From Leptodactylus fallax (taxonomy: Eukaryota; Chordata; Amphibia; Anura; Leptodactylidae): a stretch of 64,000 nt of DNA. The notes below the pieces were generated by a model, which made no database searches, was not told the origin of the DNA, and saw nothing but the letters and a program-made list of their open reading frames with translations. The DNA lies in NCBI GenBank assembly GCA_947044405.1, contig CAMRHE010000207.1:506001-570000 (forward strand). Direction: 5' to 3'. Of the stretch, positions 44,943 through 55,649 are shown in pieces (positions within the stretch are counted from its first letter, which is position 1; each line of letters opens with the position of its first letter). Position numbers and translations under genes: made by a program.

Positions 44943-45179
44943 GGCATTCCAGAGTAAGAAAACACAAATGAGGATCCTGAAGAGAGGACCCCTCCCCTTC
45001 TATAAATACAAGACTCCTTAAAGAATATACAGTATGTCAATGGGGTTTTAAAACTAGAAATCTCCTTTAATTAAAATGTATATACATGCTTCTTGATCTA
45101 TCAGTGGAATAAAACAGAAAATGCAGATGTAATGAGTAAGTTTTTGCACAGAAATCTCTAAATTATTTATTAATCTCTA

Positions 45180-45250
45180 AATTTATTTATTAAGAGCTGC
45201 GTAATATGATGGCGCTATATAAGTAAGCATAATAAATAAATAAATAAATT
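45180..45250 (+). repeat. LINE/SINE 3' tail remnant
   Basis: GAGCTGCGTAATATGATGGCGCTATATAAG leads into a TAAATAAATAAA run, a typical L2/CR1-type 3' end in + orientation. Only the tail is present. Confidence 0.65.
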
Positions 45251-45349
45251 AGACATGCAGCATTCCAAAACACATCTTAAGTAGCAAAAACATTTCTGGT
45301 TCAGTGGTTTATGGATATATGAATCAAATCTGAGAATTACATTAAAACT

Positions 45350-45613
45350 ATACTTGCCAACTTTTGTGGATTGAAATCTGTTAGCTCCAAAGCATGAAGC
45401 ACACCGTGAAAATTTTCATATGACCACACCCAATTTTAGTAAAGCCCTCTCCCCTTTTTAAAGACATTTCACTTTTTTTGCATGTCACAGTCACACCCCT
45501 TTTTAATGACAGACACCCCAATGGATAAATGGATATTTCTGCCATCCTAGGAATTTTGCCCACTCTTCTGGAACATTGGGACGTCACCACTTTTGTGGGA
45601 GCCTCCCAGAAAT
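45350..45613. repeat. MITE with ATACTTGCCAAC ends
   Basis: The left end TATACTTGCCAACTTTTGTGG and right end CCCAGAAATTTAATGTGGCAAGTATG are inverted. The inner ACCACACCC and CACACCCCTTTTTAATGACA resemble a known amphibian non-autonomous element. Confidence 0.65.
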
Positions 45614-46439
45614 TTAATGTGGCAAGTATGATTAAAGTGTACTTCCAAATATAAAACAACATTTGATAAATGAATAGTACATGTGAATATAAGAAAGTTT
45701 GTAAAATACCTTGTTAAAAAAAATCTGTTCCCTTCTCTACTTCTTAGGCTGCTCTCCTACTCCTTATCCTCACTCAGTCTAAATGTATAGAATTAATCTC
45801 TGTATTCACCTCACACACAGAACTCTATGAAGAGGGAAGGGGAGGAGTAGCCAGGTAATTGAGTTATTGCCTTTTTTGTGCAGTGGCAGACTCTTATCTT
45901 GAAACATAGTGTCAGGAGAGCACTCCTTCACTCACAGAATAGCAGAATGTAGCAGCTGCAGTTATTTGTATGTCTTTTCCAGCAGCCTCTTCCTTCCCTT
46001 CCCCTTGTCATAGACTAATACATAAAAAGTAACTCAGCTTGTTAAATGGAGAAGGTAACATTTAAATAAGATATATTAGAAAGTTTCCTATCTAAGCCAG
46101 AAAGTATCATTAAAAAGTTACAATTTTTAGCACATGGACAATTTGGACCAAGAATTGTGTCTTTTTAGTGGTTTGTGTCACTACTTTTGTGTCAAAGATG
46201 GGGATAACTAAGGGGGTATAGCCCTCTACTTCCCAGCAGACCCAGCAGATTTAATATAATCTAGCTGGCATAGATTTGCGTTTCTGGTTCATGGAGGGCA
46301 TGTACATTATAAATTAGGCTCATCTCCACTACAGAGCACAGGGGATAGAGATTGGTATAGGAAACTCTAGAATTAATCAATTCCCCTAGCTTTTCCTATT
46401 GTGGTATACGGACATTAAAAAGGAGGGTCTTCTGCTTGA
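45614..46439. other. Intron sequence, no gene seen
   Basis: Possible degraded MITE at 46190-46400 (GCAGATTTAATATAATCTAGCTGG to TTAATCAATTCCCC). No coding domain. Confidence 0.35.
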
Positions 46440-46792
46440 GGTGCCCCTCTTAAAGAAACCTAAAATCACCTCCACCAACTCTAACTCTTTGCATCCTTTG
46501 CTCTGCTGATTCTGGTGCAGTTGGATTTTTTTTTCTAGCCCCCAGTATACCAGCTAATTAGCATATCTACTGTCAGATGGGCGGTTCCAGCCATGAGTTC
46601 TAGCTCAGGGACTGCCCACCTGACAGTATAGAGCCTAAGTAACATATTATTTTCTAAAACTAGCAGAAATGATTGCGCAGGAATTGTATGGACTAGAGAA
46701 AACTTCCAGAATCAGTGGAGCGACACTTGTTAAAAAATACAAAGAACTGGAGTTGGGTTGAGGTTGTAAAAGGCCCCCTTTAAAGTCATAAT
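46440..46792. repeat. Palindromic MITE, 'CACCTCCACCAACTCCAA' family, copy 4
   Basis: Left CACCTCCACCAACTCTAACTC, GATTCTGGTGCAGTTGG and TTTCTAGCCCCC. Right GGACTAGAGAAAACTTCCAG, GAACTGGAGTTGGGTTGAGG and AAAGGCCCCCTTTAAAG. The centre has CAGATGGGCGGTTCCAG and its complement. Confidence 0.75.
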
Positions 46793-46805
46793 ATTATGTA
46801 TGGAT

Positions 46806-46807
46806 AG

Positions 46808-46847
<40 letters not shown>

Positions 46848-46848
46848 C
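46806..46848 (+). repeat. (GATA)n microsatellite
   Basis: Eleven or so ATAG units, directly left of the AT-rich target of the DD38E transposon. Confidence 0.95.
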
Positions 46849-46872
46849 CTTAATAACATTAATATATATATA

Positions 46873-47139
46873 CAGTACAGACCAAAAGTTTGGACACACC
46901 TTCTCATTTCAAGAGTTTTCTGTATTTTCATGACTATAAAAATTGTAGATTCACACTGAAGGCATCAAAACTATGAATTAACACATGTGGAATTATATAC
47001 TTAACAAAAAAGTGTGAAGCAACTGAAAATATGTCTTATATTCTAGGTTCTTCAAAGTAGCCACCTTTTGCTTTGATTACTGCTTGCACACTCTTGGCAT
47101 TCTCTTGATGAGCTTCAAGAGGTAGTCACCTGAAATGGT
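46873..47139 (+). repeat. Left terminal inverted repeat of the DD38E transposon
   Basis: Complementary to 48234-48501. Its inner part (~47040-47139) mirrors the last ~100 bp of the transposase coding sequence, so the left repeat contains an antisense copy of that coding end. Confidence 0.93.
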
Positions 47140-47191
47140 TTTCACTTCACAAGTGTGCCCTGTCAGGTTTAATAAGTGGGATTTCTTGCCT

Positions 47192-47197
47192 TATAAA
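47192..47197 (+). promoter_or_regulatory. Putative TATA box of the transposase gene
   Basis: TATAAA 94 bp upstream of the start codon, in a short unique stretch between the left repeat and the ATG. Position fits a core promoter with a short leader; inference only. Confidence 0.45.
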
Positions 47198-47285
47198 TGG
47201 GGTTGGGACCATCAGTTGTGTTGTTCAGAAGTCAGGTGGATACACAGCTGATAGTCCTACTGAATGGAGTGTTAGAATTTGTATT

Positions 47286-48338
47286 ATGGCAATAACAAAG
47301 CAGCTAAGTAAAGAAAAACGAATGGCCATCATTACTTTAAGAAATGAAGGTCAGTCAGTCCGAAAAATTGGGAAAACTTTGAAAGTGTCCCCAAGTGCAG
47401 TGGCCAAAACCATCAAGTGCTACAAAGAAACTGGCTCACATGAGGACCGCCCCAGGAAAGGAAGACCAAGAGTCACCTCTGCTGCGGAGGATAAGTTCAT
47501 CCGAGTCACCAGCCTCAGAAATCGCAGGTTAACAGCAGCTCAGATTAGAGACCAGGTCAATGCCACACAGAGTTCTAGCAGCAGACACATCTCTACAACA
47601 ACTGTTAAGAGGAGACTGTGTGCAGCAGGCCTTCATGGTAAAATAGCTGCTAGGAAACCACTGCTAAGGACAGGCAACAAGCAGAAGAGACTTGTTTGGG
47701 CTAAAGAACACAAGGAATGGACATTAGACCTGTGGAAATCTGTGCTTTGGTCTGATGAGTCCAAATTTGAGATCTTTGGTTCCAACCACTGTGTCTTTGT
47801 GCGACGCAGAAAAGGTGAACGAATGGACTCTACATGCCTGGTTCCCACAGTGAAGCATGGAGGAGGAGGTGTGATGGTGTGGGGGTGCTTTGCTGCTGAC
47901 ACTGTTGGGGATTTATTCAAAATTGAAGGAATACTGAACCAGCATGGTTACCACAGCATCTTGCAGCGGCATGCTAATCCATCCGGTTTGCGTTTAGTTG
48001 GACCATCATTTATTTTTCAACAGGACAATGACCCCAAACACACCTCCAGACTGTGTAAGGGCTATTTGACCAAGAAGGAGAGTGATGAGGTGCTACGCCA
48101 GATGACCTGGCCTCCACAGTCACCAGACCTGAACCCAATCGAGATGGTTTGGGGTGAGCTGGACTGCAGAGTGAAGGCAAAAGGGCCAACAAGTGCTAAG
48201 CATCTCTGGGAACTCCTTCAAGACTGTTGGAAGACCATTTCAGGTGACTACCTCTTGAAGCTCATCAAGAGAATGCCAAGAGTGTGCAAAGCAGTAATCA
48301 AAGCAAAAGGTGGCTACTTTGAAGAACCTAGAATATAA
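47286..48338 (+). CDS. Tc1/mariner transposase, 350 residues, intact
   Basis: Cuts and pastes the element by binding its inverted repeats and moving it to TA sites. The start has a good context (A at -3, G at +4). Residues ~10-50 hold the first helix-turn-helix (SVRKIGKTLKVSPSAVAKTI), GRPR is at 59-62, and a second helix-turn-helix is near 80-112. Catalytic residues are D157 (WSDESKF), D247 (QQDNDPKH) and E286 (SPDLNPIEMVW). The Gly-rich HGGGGVMVWG is at 191-200. D247 to E286 leaves 38 residues between, against 34 in classic Tc1. Full length for the family, no stop or frame break. The last ~34 codons lie inside the right inverted repeat. Confidence 0.95.
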   Translation: MAITKQLSKEKRMAIITLRNEGQSVRKIGKTLKVSPSAVAKTIKCYKETGSHEDRPRKGRPRVTSAAEDKFIRVTSLRNRRLTAAQIRDQVNATQSSSSRHISTTTVKRRLCAAGLHGKIAARKPLLRTGNKQKRLVWAKEHKEWTLDLWKSVLWSDESKFEIFGSNHCVFVRRRKGERMDSTCLVPTVKHGGGGVMVWGCFAADTVGDLFKIEGILNQHGYHSILQRHANPSGLRLVGPSFIFQQDNDPKHTSRLCKGYLTKKESDEVLRQMTWPPQSPDLNPIEMVWGELDCRVKAKGPTSAKHLWELLQDCWKTISGDYLLKLIKRMPRVCKAVIKAKGGYFEEPRI

Positions 48339-48501
48339 GACATATTTTCAGTTGTTTCACACTTTTTTGTTACGTATATAATTCCACATGTGTTAATTCA
48401 TAGTTTTGATGCCTTCAGTGTGAATCGACAATTTTTATAGTCATGAAAATACAGAAAACTCTTGGAATGAGAAGATGTGTCCAAACTTTTGGTCTGTACT
48501 G
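48234..48501 (+). repeat. Right terminal inverted repeat, overlapping the transposase 3' end
   Basis: Complement of 46873-47139. It includes coding sequence for about the last 34 residues plus the stop at 48336-48338 and the 163-bp trailer. Confidence 0.93.
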
Positions 48502-48672
48502 TATAATAATATTAAGTCATTTCATAGGTTTACCTAAAGCCTACAGTATATATCGTCACAATGACAACTCAACTCTCCTACATTATTATATATGTGACTA
48601 TTGGGTGTGCCATTTTAGCTACTATTGAGAAATACTAAACAATCATCTATGATCCTGTATTCTTTCTTATAG

Positions 48673-48806
48673 AAACCTGCAGTAAAAATTTTACTGCTCC
48701 TGAGGGCGTTCTTCGGTCTCCAGTTTATCGAAATACTCCATATAACACGGGCCTTGAATGCAGCTATACAATCTATGTGTATTCTGGTTATGGAGTTGAA
48801 ATTAAG
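48673..48806 (+). CDS. SEZ6L: SEZ6L-like internal exon: start of the first CUB domain
   Basis: A 134-bp exon. It has acceptor AG at 48671-48672 after TTTCTTAT and donor GTAAGT at 48807. It completes a codon begun in the previous exon (Glu) and ends on a codon boundary, giving 45 residues in all. Two cysteines (residues 3 and 30) form the usual first CUB disulphide, and the end reads ECSYTIYVYSGYGVEIK, matching the SEZ6-family phrase ECTYNVTVYTGYGVELQ as I recall it. CUB domains mediate extracellular protein contacts. This exon covers roughly the first 40% of the domain; the rest lies beyond the window or in an unfound exon. The donor AAG|GTAAGT is strong. Confidence 0.85.
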
Positions 48807-49314
48807 GTAAGTACTATGCAAAATAATGGCAAAGATTGAAAAAAAACTGAGAAATAAATGAAAAAACTTACGAAGACCATATAACTGCTGTATATAATAT
48901 GGAAATTTCTCCAGAGTGGCTTAATGGTAATAAAATATATGTGTATTAAACTTTCACATAACAGGATAACATTTATAAAGGGGGAAAATGGCCAAATTGC
49001 TGTAATTTCAGCTTTACATAAAATGTTTTACATGTTCTAAGCTGACCTTTAAAGTGAAGTATAGAGAAAAGTTTATACCAAACACAAAGTAGAAGTAAAA
49101 ATGCTGCATGTTATGAGTTGGTAAAAATTATGTATTGTAAATTTATTCCTTAAAATGTCATTTCTTAAAAACCGGTGTGCACCCGTTACCTCCAGGTAAA
49201 TGTCCTCCTTAAACACAATCTTCAGATTTGCAACCAATTCCACTCTCATTTTAATCTCAAATAAAACAGGTTTGCAAATATTCTTCAATTGAAATCTCCT
49301 ACCATGATGTGTCT

Positions 49315-49560
49315 ACAGCTCATATGGAGACCTATGTGTTTCCATAGTTACAGACTACAAATAAACGATGTGTGTAGTCTGATTCTGCAGTTTCATGTCC
49401 TTTTATATTACCCTTGCTTTATGGTAATGTATATTCAGTATATATAAGTACAAATAGGTATAATTAATATGGTAAAAATAGTTATAAGTAAGGGACACAT
49501 CACTTTGGGATCAGACTACAGAAGATTTACCCATGCTAAAGATTCATCTAAACTAGGATA
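49315..49560. repeat. Foldback MITE, 'CAGACTACAAA' family, copy 1
   Basis: CATAGTTACAGACTACAAATAAACG and TGTGTAGTCTGATTCTGCAGT on the left; GGGATCAGACTACAGAAG on the right. Same family at 57205-57435 and 56450-56535. Confidence 0.6.
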
Positions 49561-49869
49561 TGGCTAAATTTGGCAGTCATGTGCCTTCATTCAGTATTGT
49601 ATTATTGTGATATTGGGCTTCTAAGACAGAATATCTCTTCAATGTGACCAGAGTGATCCTGTGGGAAAAGGCATGAGAATGAAAATATAACTGCCATATG
49701 TCTTCATATGAAAGTGGAGGCATATGGAGATACAGTATGCGTTCACATGCTAATATGCATGAGGACATAAGGGGATCTTGTCATGAATGTAAAAATAACT
49801 TCTTAACATAACTTCCAGTGCAAAGAGTTTAACAATGCTTATTGAATAAGGTTACCCTTTCAAAAAATC

Positions 49870-50056
49870 CCAAACTTTTTTTTCTCGTAGACCACTTTCA
49901 AAATTTTACTGGTTTTGGTGGACCCCCTGCTGCTACATTTCTACCATATTCCCAAAACTCGTCAAAAAATGTGACGATTAGATCTAACGTAGACCCCCGT
50001 CGAGTCTCCCGTGGACCCCTAGGGGTTCACCTGGACCACTTTGGGAATCACTGATC
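49870..50056. mobile_element. hAT-type non-autonomous relic
   Basis: The right end ACCACTTTGGGAATCACTG is the complement of a CAGTGATTCCCAAAGTGG-type hAT end. The left end TCGTAGACCACTTTC..GGTGGACCCCC is degraded. Internal GTGGACCC repeats occur. Confidence 0.55.
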
Positions 50057-50328
50057 TAGTTCATGATAATGGGGATAACAATGTCTTTTCAATAGGTTCT
50101 AATTCTTGTTAACCATATTGTATGTCCTAACTCAAGGGTCATGGACATATTGTATGCACAATAGGATCCTAGTCAGAGAACCAATGCCAACCATAAAAGT
50201 TGATTGCTAATATATATTAGATTGCATGTCATTGACAGAAGTTTGAAATGTCAAGTTAATTTTTACTGGTGAAGTGCTACAGAATCTTAAGGGCGTTCCT
50301 TATGTACTCATAGAACTTTGTTGTTCCT
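50057..50328. other. Intron sequence, no gene seen
   Basis: AT-rich, no signal recognised. Confidence 0.4.
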
Positions 50329-50480
50329 GCCATCTTGGAGAACTAAGCACAGATCTTCTGTGGATGTAGGCTTCCTCCAGTCCTTCTGTCTCTTCATGTA
50401 ATCCCAGACAGACTGGATGATGCTGAGATCATGTGAGCCATATCATTACCTCTCGGACTCCTTGTCCTTCTTTACACTGT
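50329..50480 (-). mobile_element. Tc1/mariner transposase relic
   Basis: Shares AACTAAGCACAGATCTTCTG, GTGGATGTAGGCTT and ATCCCAGACAGACTGG with the relic at 32892-33368. No terminal repeats and no intact frame remain. Confidence 0.75.
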
Positions 50481-50870
50481 AGACATAACTTTCTGACACT
50501 GGCCTTTATGTTTACATTTATAAAGCAAACCACAGTGCATTGCTGGATCTGCTGCTATGATGGATATCACTGATGCCTGACCAGCCTCATAGCCTTAGCT
50601 TGGGGACCATTGGGTATTGCTCTTTTTGCCTTCAAATTTGAGAGAATCTGCAATGTAGACTTGTATAGCAAACTACAGAACCATCATATTAAAGGCACGT
50701 ACATAAAGGGTTACCATAAATTAGTGATGTCAGATGTTGTTGAATTAAGGGAAAGGAATAGGACTTTTTTCATTGGGAAGTCTATAATTAAGGGCTTATG
50801 TTCGCATTTCGACATTCTGTCACTTCAATAATAAAAAAGCATGCTGGATCACCATGTGAAAGAATTTGGT
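50481..50870. other. Intron sequence, no gene seen
   Basis: No repeat family or coding domain recognised. Confidence 0.35.
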
Positions 50871-51130
50871 AGTCATTCTAACACGCCATCCCACCTCCAT
50901 ACAACTGGTGTTCATAGCCTGCCGATTAATTAGAGCTTGGCAAATGCAAAACAGACAGCCAGGCAGTTCGTGCTCAGATTTGCACATATTGTATTATAGC
51001 AATTAGCGGCCGGTTACGTCAAGGTCGAAATTACCCTACATGCTATTACAGTCATTTAACTCCCTATCGTAACATATGGAAAGTTATCAATGTATTTATT
51101 GTGCATGAAAATTATTATTATATAGATGAT
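50871..51130. other. Unique block, candidate conserved non-coding element
   Basis: Repeat-free, with CTGCCGATTAATTAGAGC (homeodomain-type word), GCAATTAGCGGCCGG and CAGTCATTTAACTCCC. Different in texture from flanking MITEs. Regulatory role is inference only. Confidence 0.3.
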
Positions 51131-51362
51131 GTAATGAGTTAACCATATATATTGTAGGCTTTCTGCAGTCATTACTAGCACCAGTCATTTTGGAGGCTAA
51201 TATTATTTTAATACCTGTAGCAAATGTATAGCAATACTGTGACATGACTGGAAAAAATATGAAACTAAGATGTTAGCAACATATATTTTCTATGTATTCT
51301 CAAAGTGGAAAATGTGAAGATTGTTATGATAAAAACACTAGAGATCTGTAAAGGCAAGGAAC

Positions 51363-52072
51363 AGTTTAAAGGGGTTGTCCATAAATTGATCTCTCAAATC
51401 TAAGCTAACCCCCCCCCCCCGCCTACCTTCTAAATTACTTAGTGTACCAAAAATCTATATTTATCTAGATCCTAGATCCGTGCTAGGCACATTTTCTGGT
51501 GATGTTGCCTTTCCCCTTTTCTGGAAATGGAACATCACCTATACTAAGCCACCCCCCCACCCCATCAAACTTACCTGTCTTCCGGGCAGGACCTTCTGGG
51601 CATGGGATGTCACTTCCTTCTGGGCAGCCAGAATCTCCTCTTCTTAAAATCTACCGGTTGCCCATGCCTGTGCAATAGAGCTGGAGTGCCAGTTGCCCAG
51701 AAGAAGTGACGTTCAATGCTTAGAAGATCCTGCCCAGAAGACAAGTAAGTATGATGGGGTAGGGGGGTTGTGTTAGTTAGGAAGGGCTAGTAGTGGGTGG
51801 ACTAGCTAGGGAAACAGGGAGGGGGGTGTGAATGAGAAAGGAAGGGGGAGGGATAAAAGGAGAGGGAGTTAGAGAGGTAGGTGGTGTGAGTCAGTTCCGA
51901 GTGGCCCAAGGCATCATGGTAGTTGTAGGAAAACAGAACACAAAGATGTAAATAAATGCAGAAGATGCCAGGAGCTCACAGAGAAACCCAGAAACCCAGA
52001 AAGGTATTTGGGTGCACTTATTAACCTATTAATAGCACTAACAGATCTTTTTTTGGAACACCCCTTTAATAT
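51363..52072. repeat. Large foldback element with AAAGGGGTTGTCC/ACACCCCTTTAA ends
   Basis: Left GTTTAAAGGGGTTGTCC and right TTGGAACACCCCTTTAAT are inverted. Inner pairs include TTCCGGGCAGGACCTTCTGGG with AGAAGATCCTGCCCAGAAG, and GGCAGCCAGAATC with CAGTTGCCCAGAAG-type sequence. A 14-base C-run lies near 51408. The middle (51760-51900) is purine-rich. Confidence 0.7.
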
Positions 52073-52346
52073 TACTTCAGGCACCAAAACTAAAATGTCC
52101 TCCATGCCCATTATACGCTGTCCATCGCTATTTGCTTGTGCCTGTCGGATCTGTCTCTGTTGGTATTTCTGTTTCTCCTTTCCTATAACAGAACAGAAAA
52201 ATGTAGCCACACCTTTCTCTAGAAATGAGACCCCCCCTCCAAACCCCATCCATCGTCATGATTGTTAAGGTCCGCCCCTTTTCTAAGGCAGGATCCTCTA
52301 GCCAGGTAGCCACCAGCAAAAGATTGAGCAGATCACCCAGAGATTA

Positions 52347-52605
52347 AGGTCAGGTTCACACAGCAGAATATGAAGAGGAATTTGAGGCAGACATCCGCTC
52401 CAAATTCCTCTTCCATTTCCGCTCAGATGAATGAGAAAAATCAGCAGGGTGTCTCGTACTGCGGACGGGGAGATAAAGCAGGACGCTTAGTTTTTCAGTG
52501 TCCTGCTTCGATCTCTGCCTCCCATTGAAGTCAAGGGCTAAATCTGCTGCTGATTTTGGGGCTCAATCAGCTCCAGATTTCGCTGTGTGAACATACCTCA
52601 ACCTA
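52347..52605. repeat. MITE of the 'AGGCTAGGTTCACACT' family, copy 3
   Basis: Starts TTAAGGTCAGGTTCACACAGC and ends GCTGTGTGAACATACCTCAACC. The CTCCAAATTCCTCTTCC stretch pairs with the left GAAGAGGAATTTGAGG. Confidence 0.75.
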
Positions 52606-53679
52606 ACCCCTTTCATTCTTTCTTTTTATATTTATAATGTATATTTAGGCTTAATGTTCCCTTTTATGAAGTCATGATAAGGCAGTTACTCAAATATTCT
52701 ATCCCCCTATAGCAAGATGTACCTTTAATGTGTGTCACATGACTGTATCTGCTACATGTATAAATGTATAGTATATTGTGAGAATATTCTCTTTATCGGA
52801 ATGACATTCATTAACTGTATTTGCTTTATTTCTGCTTCTCATTTGTCGCCTTTGTATTTCTGAGCATGTAGTTAATCATAGCAGGTGTTATCATTTTTGC
52901 TTGGTTTCTATGCAGAAGGGCTGTCGGGTATATTGCACGTTACCTCTCTGTTCTCTGTCTGACTCATAGGTATGGGAAATGATGATATTTAAGAGAACAC
53001 CTTCACTGCTCTTTCTGCATATTGCTGTGTTTAAAATGCTGCTATGGAGACCACTCATCCCTCTTAGCAGAAAGGATAGAAATTGGTAGAGACGTGAGAA
53101 GGTTATTGAGAAGCATGCAGTGTTCTTTTGTATTGTCCTATTACCGAGTATGGCAGCGGGCAAAATGTACTTTCTGAGTAAATGTTATTTTATCACTCTG
53201 AACTTTTAGGCACAATAGAAAAAAAAATCTATTTTAAAATTCTGCATTTTTGTCCGTAGAAAATCTAAATTACTCTAAAGATTTGCAAAAATAAACATAC
53301 ATTTCCATAATAGGTTGAAAGATTTATTTTTATTTTTTTTGCTGTGGCTGCTGAACTTTGAGCAGGAAGAAGTTAGATGTACTGACTGTTCATTAAATTG
53401 GTAGACATACACATTATTCATGGGATGCCCAGGGAATTATTTAACCTGGCTGACCCAACCCTGCCAAACATGACTCCTGACTAATTGTATTCGCGGCTGT
53501 CTTCAGTTTACAACCACATAATACAAGATCTCCAATGCCTTTGAAGAATTCAGAATTAGGAGGTGAAATAAAACTCAAGGCATACAAATAAATGTCTGAC
53601 CCAAAGGAAGAACAGATTCCTGTGAGCCAGAGACTTCTGAGACATAAAGTACTAATTTATACAGTAACTTTTCAGACAT
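52606..53679. other. Intron sequence, no gene seen
   Basis: AT-rich with no recognised repeat or coding domain. Confidence 0.4.
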
Positions 53680-54060
53680 TGAAAGGGGTTTTCAGAGCTA
53701 GAACTATTGAGGACCTATCCTAAAGAATGGTGATTAATATCAGATCTGTGGGTTCTATAATCCGACACCCCCACCGATCAGCTATTCTCAGCAAATGACA
53801 CACAGAGAATGGAGCAAGAAGCAGACAACTCTGTTCTCTGTGTAGTGGAGGAAATTAGTTAATGCAGTTTAGCTGCCACTTAAATCATGAGAGCTGATCT
53901 GCAGTACCTGGTTTGGCCACTACACAGTGAACAGAGCTGTCTGCTTCCTGCTGCATTCTCTATCTCCAAAACAACTGATCAGTGGGGGTGTTGGGAGTCA
54001 GATCTTCACCAATATGGTATTGATGACCTATCCTTAGGATAGATTATCTATATTTTTCAC
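53680..54060. repeat. Palindromic MITE, 'GACCTATCCTT' family, copy 2
   Basis: GAAAGGGGTTTTCAGAGC, GAGGACCTATCCTAAAG and ACACCCCCACCGATCAGC on the left; AACTGATCAGTGGGGGTGTTGG and GATGACCTATCCTTAGGATAG on the right. Confidence 0.8.
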
Positions 54061-54839
54061 CAGCTGACCAGATTAGCTTCTAGTAGAACGTGTGGGAATA
54101 CTAGGAATTGCAGAAATTATTGATGAGGTGAATAGATATGTATTATGCATGGTCAATGAGATAGAGATGATCAACCTAACCTTATGGAGTATCAGCAGAA
54201 ATGGAATATTTGGCTTTCAGACAATTTAGTTTTAATTAAAAAAGTTATCAAATGAATTAAAGAAATTTTAATTTGCAGGGTTTCTAGCAAAAAAAAAAAA
54301 AAAAAAAACATTTTTCATCCGTTTTTTGCTTCCATGTGTCCCTTCTGGTTGTCCTGGTCTGATGTTGGTAGGCTTTCTACAGAATAAGCCTACTCCCCCT
54401 CTTGCAGCTGATAGTATAATCCTTTCTTGTTTTCCCTGCAGGATTCTTCTAAGTTATAACGTCATGTTACTGCAGGGGCGCTGCTCCATATCTGACAAGC
54501 AGGACTGAAAATTATTTCTATTGGATCACTATGCAAATATCAGGCTGTGGGTAGAGTGACTGAGCATGTAATGAATATGATATTTTATGGTGAGACAATA
54601 CCTTTAAATGAAACCCCCAAAAAAGTGTTTTTGATATTCTAGAATACGGGGGCGCTGTTTTTTCTTATCCCCATTTTCTCTCTTGCTTTTTCTCTTTTAC
54701 TTTTTTTTTTTGCTTTATCCTTCTAATATATCACCAATGTAGTTTGGTTTTGTTACGTCAGTGGTCCGTGATAACCAGCATCTCTGCTACCCTGGCAGTC
54801 TTAGTTGCCAGAATACTCACTCTTCCTGGTGCAAAAGAC
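54061..54839. other. Intron sequence, no gene seen
   Basis: An A-run of about 20 at 54290-54308. No coding domain. Confidence 0.4.
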
Positions 54840-55335
54840 AAAAAAACGATAAGGTTGATCCCAATTGCCCTAATTGACTCCTAATCCGGTAATCAGTATA
54901 AAACTCTGGATCAACTTTACCAAAAATCTAAAATCCATAATCTGCAATATTTTTCTGTTCAAGAAAGGCGTCCAGGCCCTTTTTGAACTTTCCATAGCCT
55001 CGCTGCCCTTATAGTAAAGAATCCCTGCCGATGATGCTGGTGAAATGTTCTTTCCTCTAGGTGTAGAAGATGTCCACTTGTCTGTCACCGGCCTAGGAGT
55101 AGAAAGATCATTATAAAGGAGTTTGTACTGTCTTTCCATGCATTTGTTCATTGTGATTAGATCGCCACGTAACCATCTTTTTGTAAACTGAATAACCCCA
55201 AATCTTTGAGAATCTTTTTTGAGAAGCTGTGAATTTGTCTCTGTCCTAAAAATCTGAAATACAACAGGACTAAACCCTGAATAACTCAAAATCATAAAAC
55301 TATAATTTTCTAACAATATAATACTTTGCAACGTG
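54840..55335 (-). repeat. Interspersed repeat with degenerate coding-like text
   Basis: Phrases such as AAGGCGTCCAGGCCCTTTTTG, CATAGCCTCGCTGCCCTTATAG, TTCTTTCCTCTAGGTGTAG and GATTAGATCGCCACGTAACC belong to a repeat type I recall from other amphibian genomes. A 153-residue minus-strand frame runs through it, without a recognisable domain. Class unknown. Confidence 0.45.
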
Positions 55336-55649
55336 CTGCAACATACTGTGTATTCTCCACTGAGATCCTCTCTGCATGATCTGATGGTCCGATTCTTTCA
55401 GTTGTCAATACCTTCATGTACAGTATCACTGACAATACATTATACGTACAATAGCTGAGCTGTAGTTACCAGCAGTCATTCTGTGTCACACAGTGGACTG
55501 CCCATAATACATGATAGGAGGTAGAAAAATAGAAGCCCATGTCTCTTAAAGGGGTTACCAAGCATTGTTTCATTTTTTTTTTTCAGAGCAGCTAGAATTT
55601 TTTCTGTAGCCACTACCATTCCCGAGCTATCATTTCTGTTAGTTTCAGC
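55336..55649. other. Intron sequence, no gene seen
   Basis: Contains a CTTAAAGGGGTTACCAAGC MITE-type end near 55547. No coding domain. Confidence 0.35.

Larger units (their letters stand above)
46873..48501 (+). mobile_element. Complete Tc1/mariner transposon, DD38E (Intruder-like)
   Basis: 1629 bp, flanked by TA (46871-46872 and 48502-48503). Both ends start CAGTACAGACCAAAAGTTTG. The terminal inverted repeats are ~267 bp (46873-47139 and 48234-48501), with about five mismatches and one indel by eye. It carries one intact transposase gene. The 38-residue spacing between the last two catalytic residues is that of the DD38E family called Intruder, a recognised sibling of DD34E/Tc1. All visible parts are present, so it may be autonomous. 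It sits in a SEZ6L-like intron in the sense direction. Confidence 0.93.
42993..48672 (+). other. SEZ6L: Intron between the two SEZ6L-like exons
   Basis: Starts GTATTTAAG and ends TTTCTTATAG. It is phase 1 at both ends, so the exons join in frame. It contains an intact DD38E transposon in the sense orientation (46873-48501) and several MITEs. Confidence 0.8.

Noticed and set aside
47633..48192. Minus-strand frames within the DD38E transposon
   Set aside because: Antisense shadows of the intact transposase.
54870..55331. 153-residue minus frame
   Set aside because: Lies in a repeat-like sequence with no recognised domain; listed only as a repeat.
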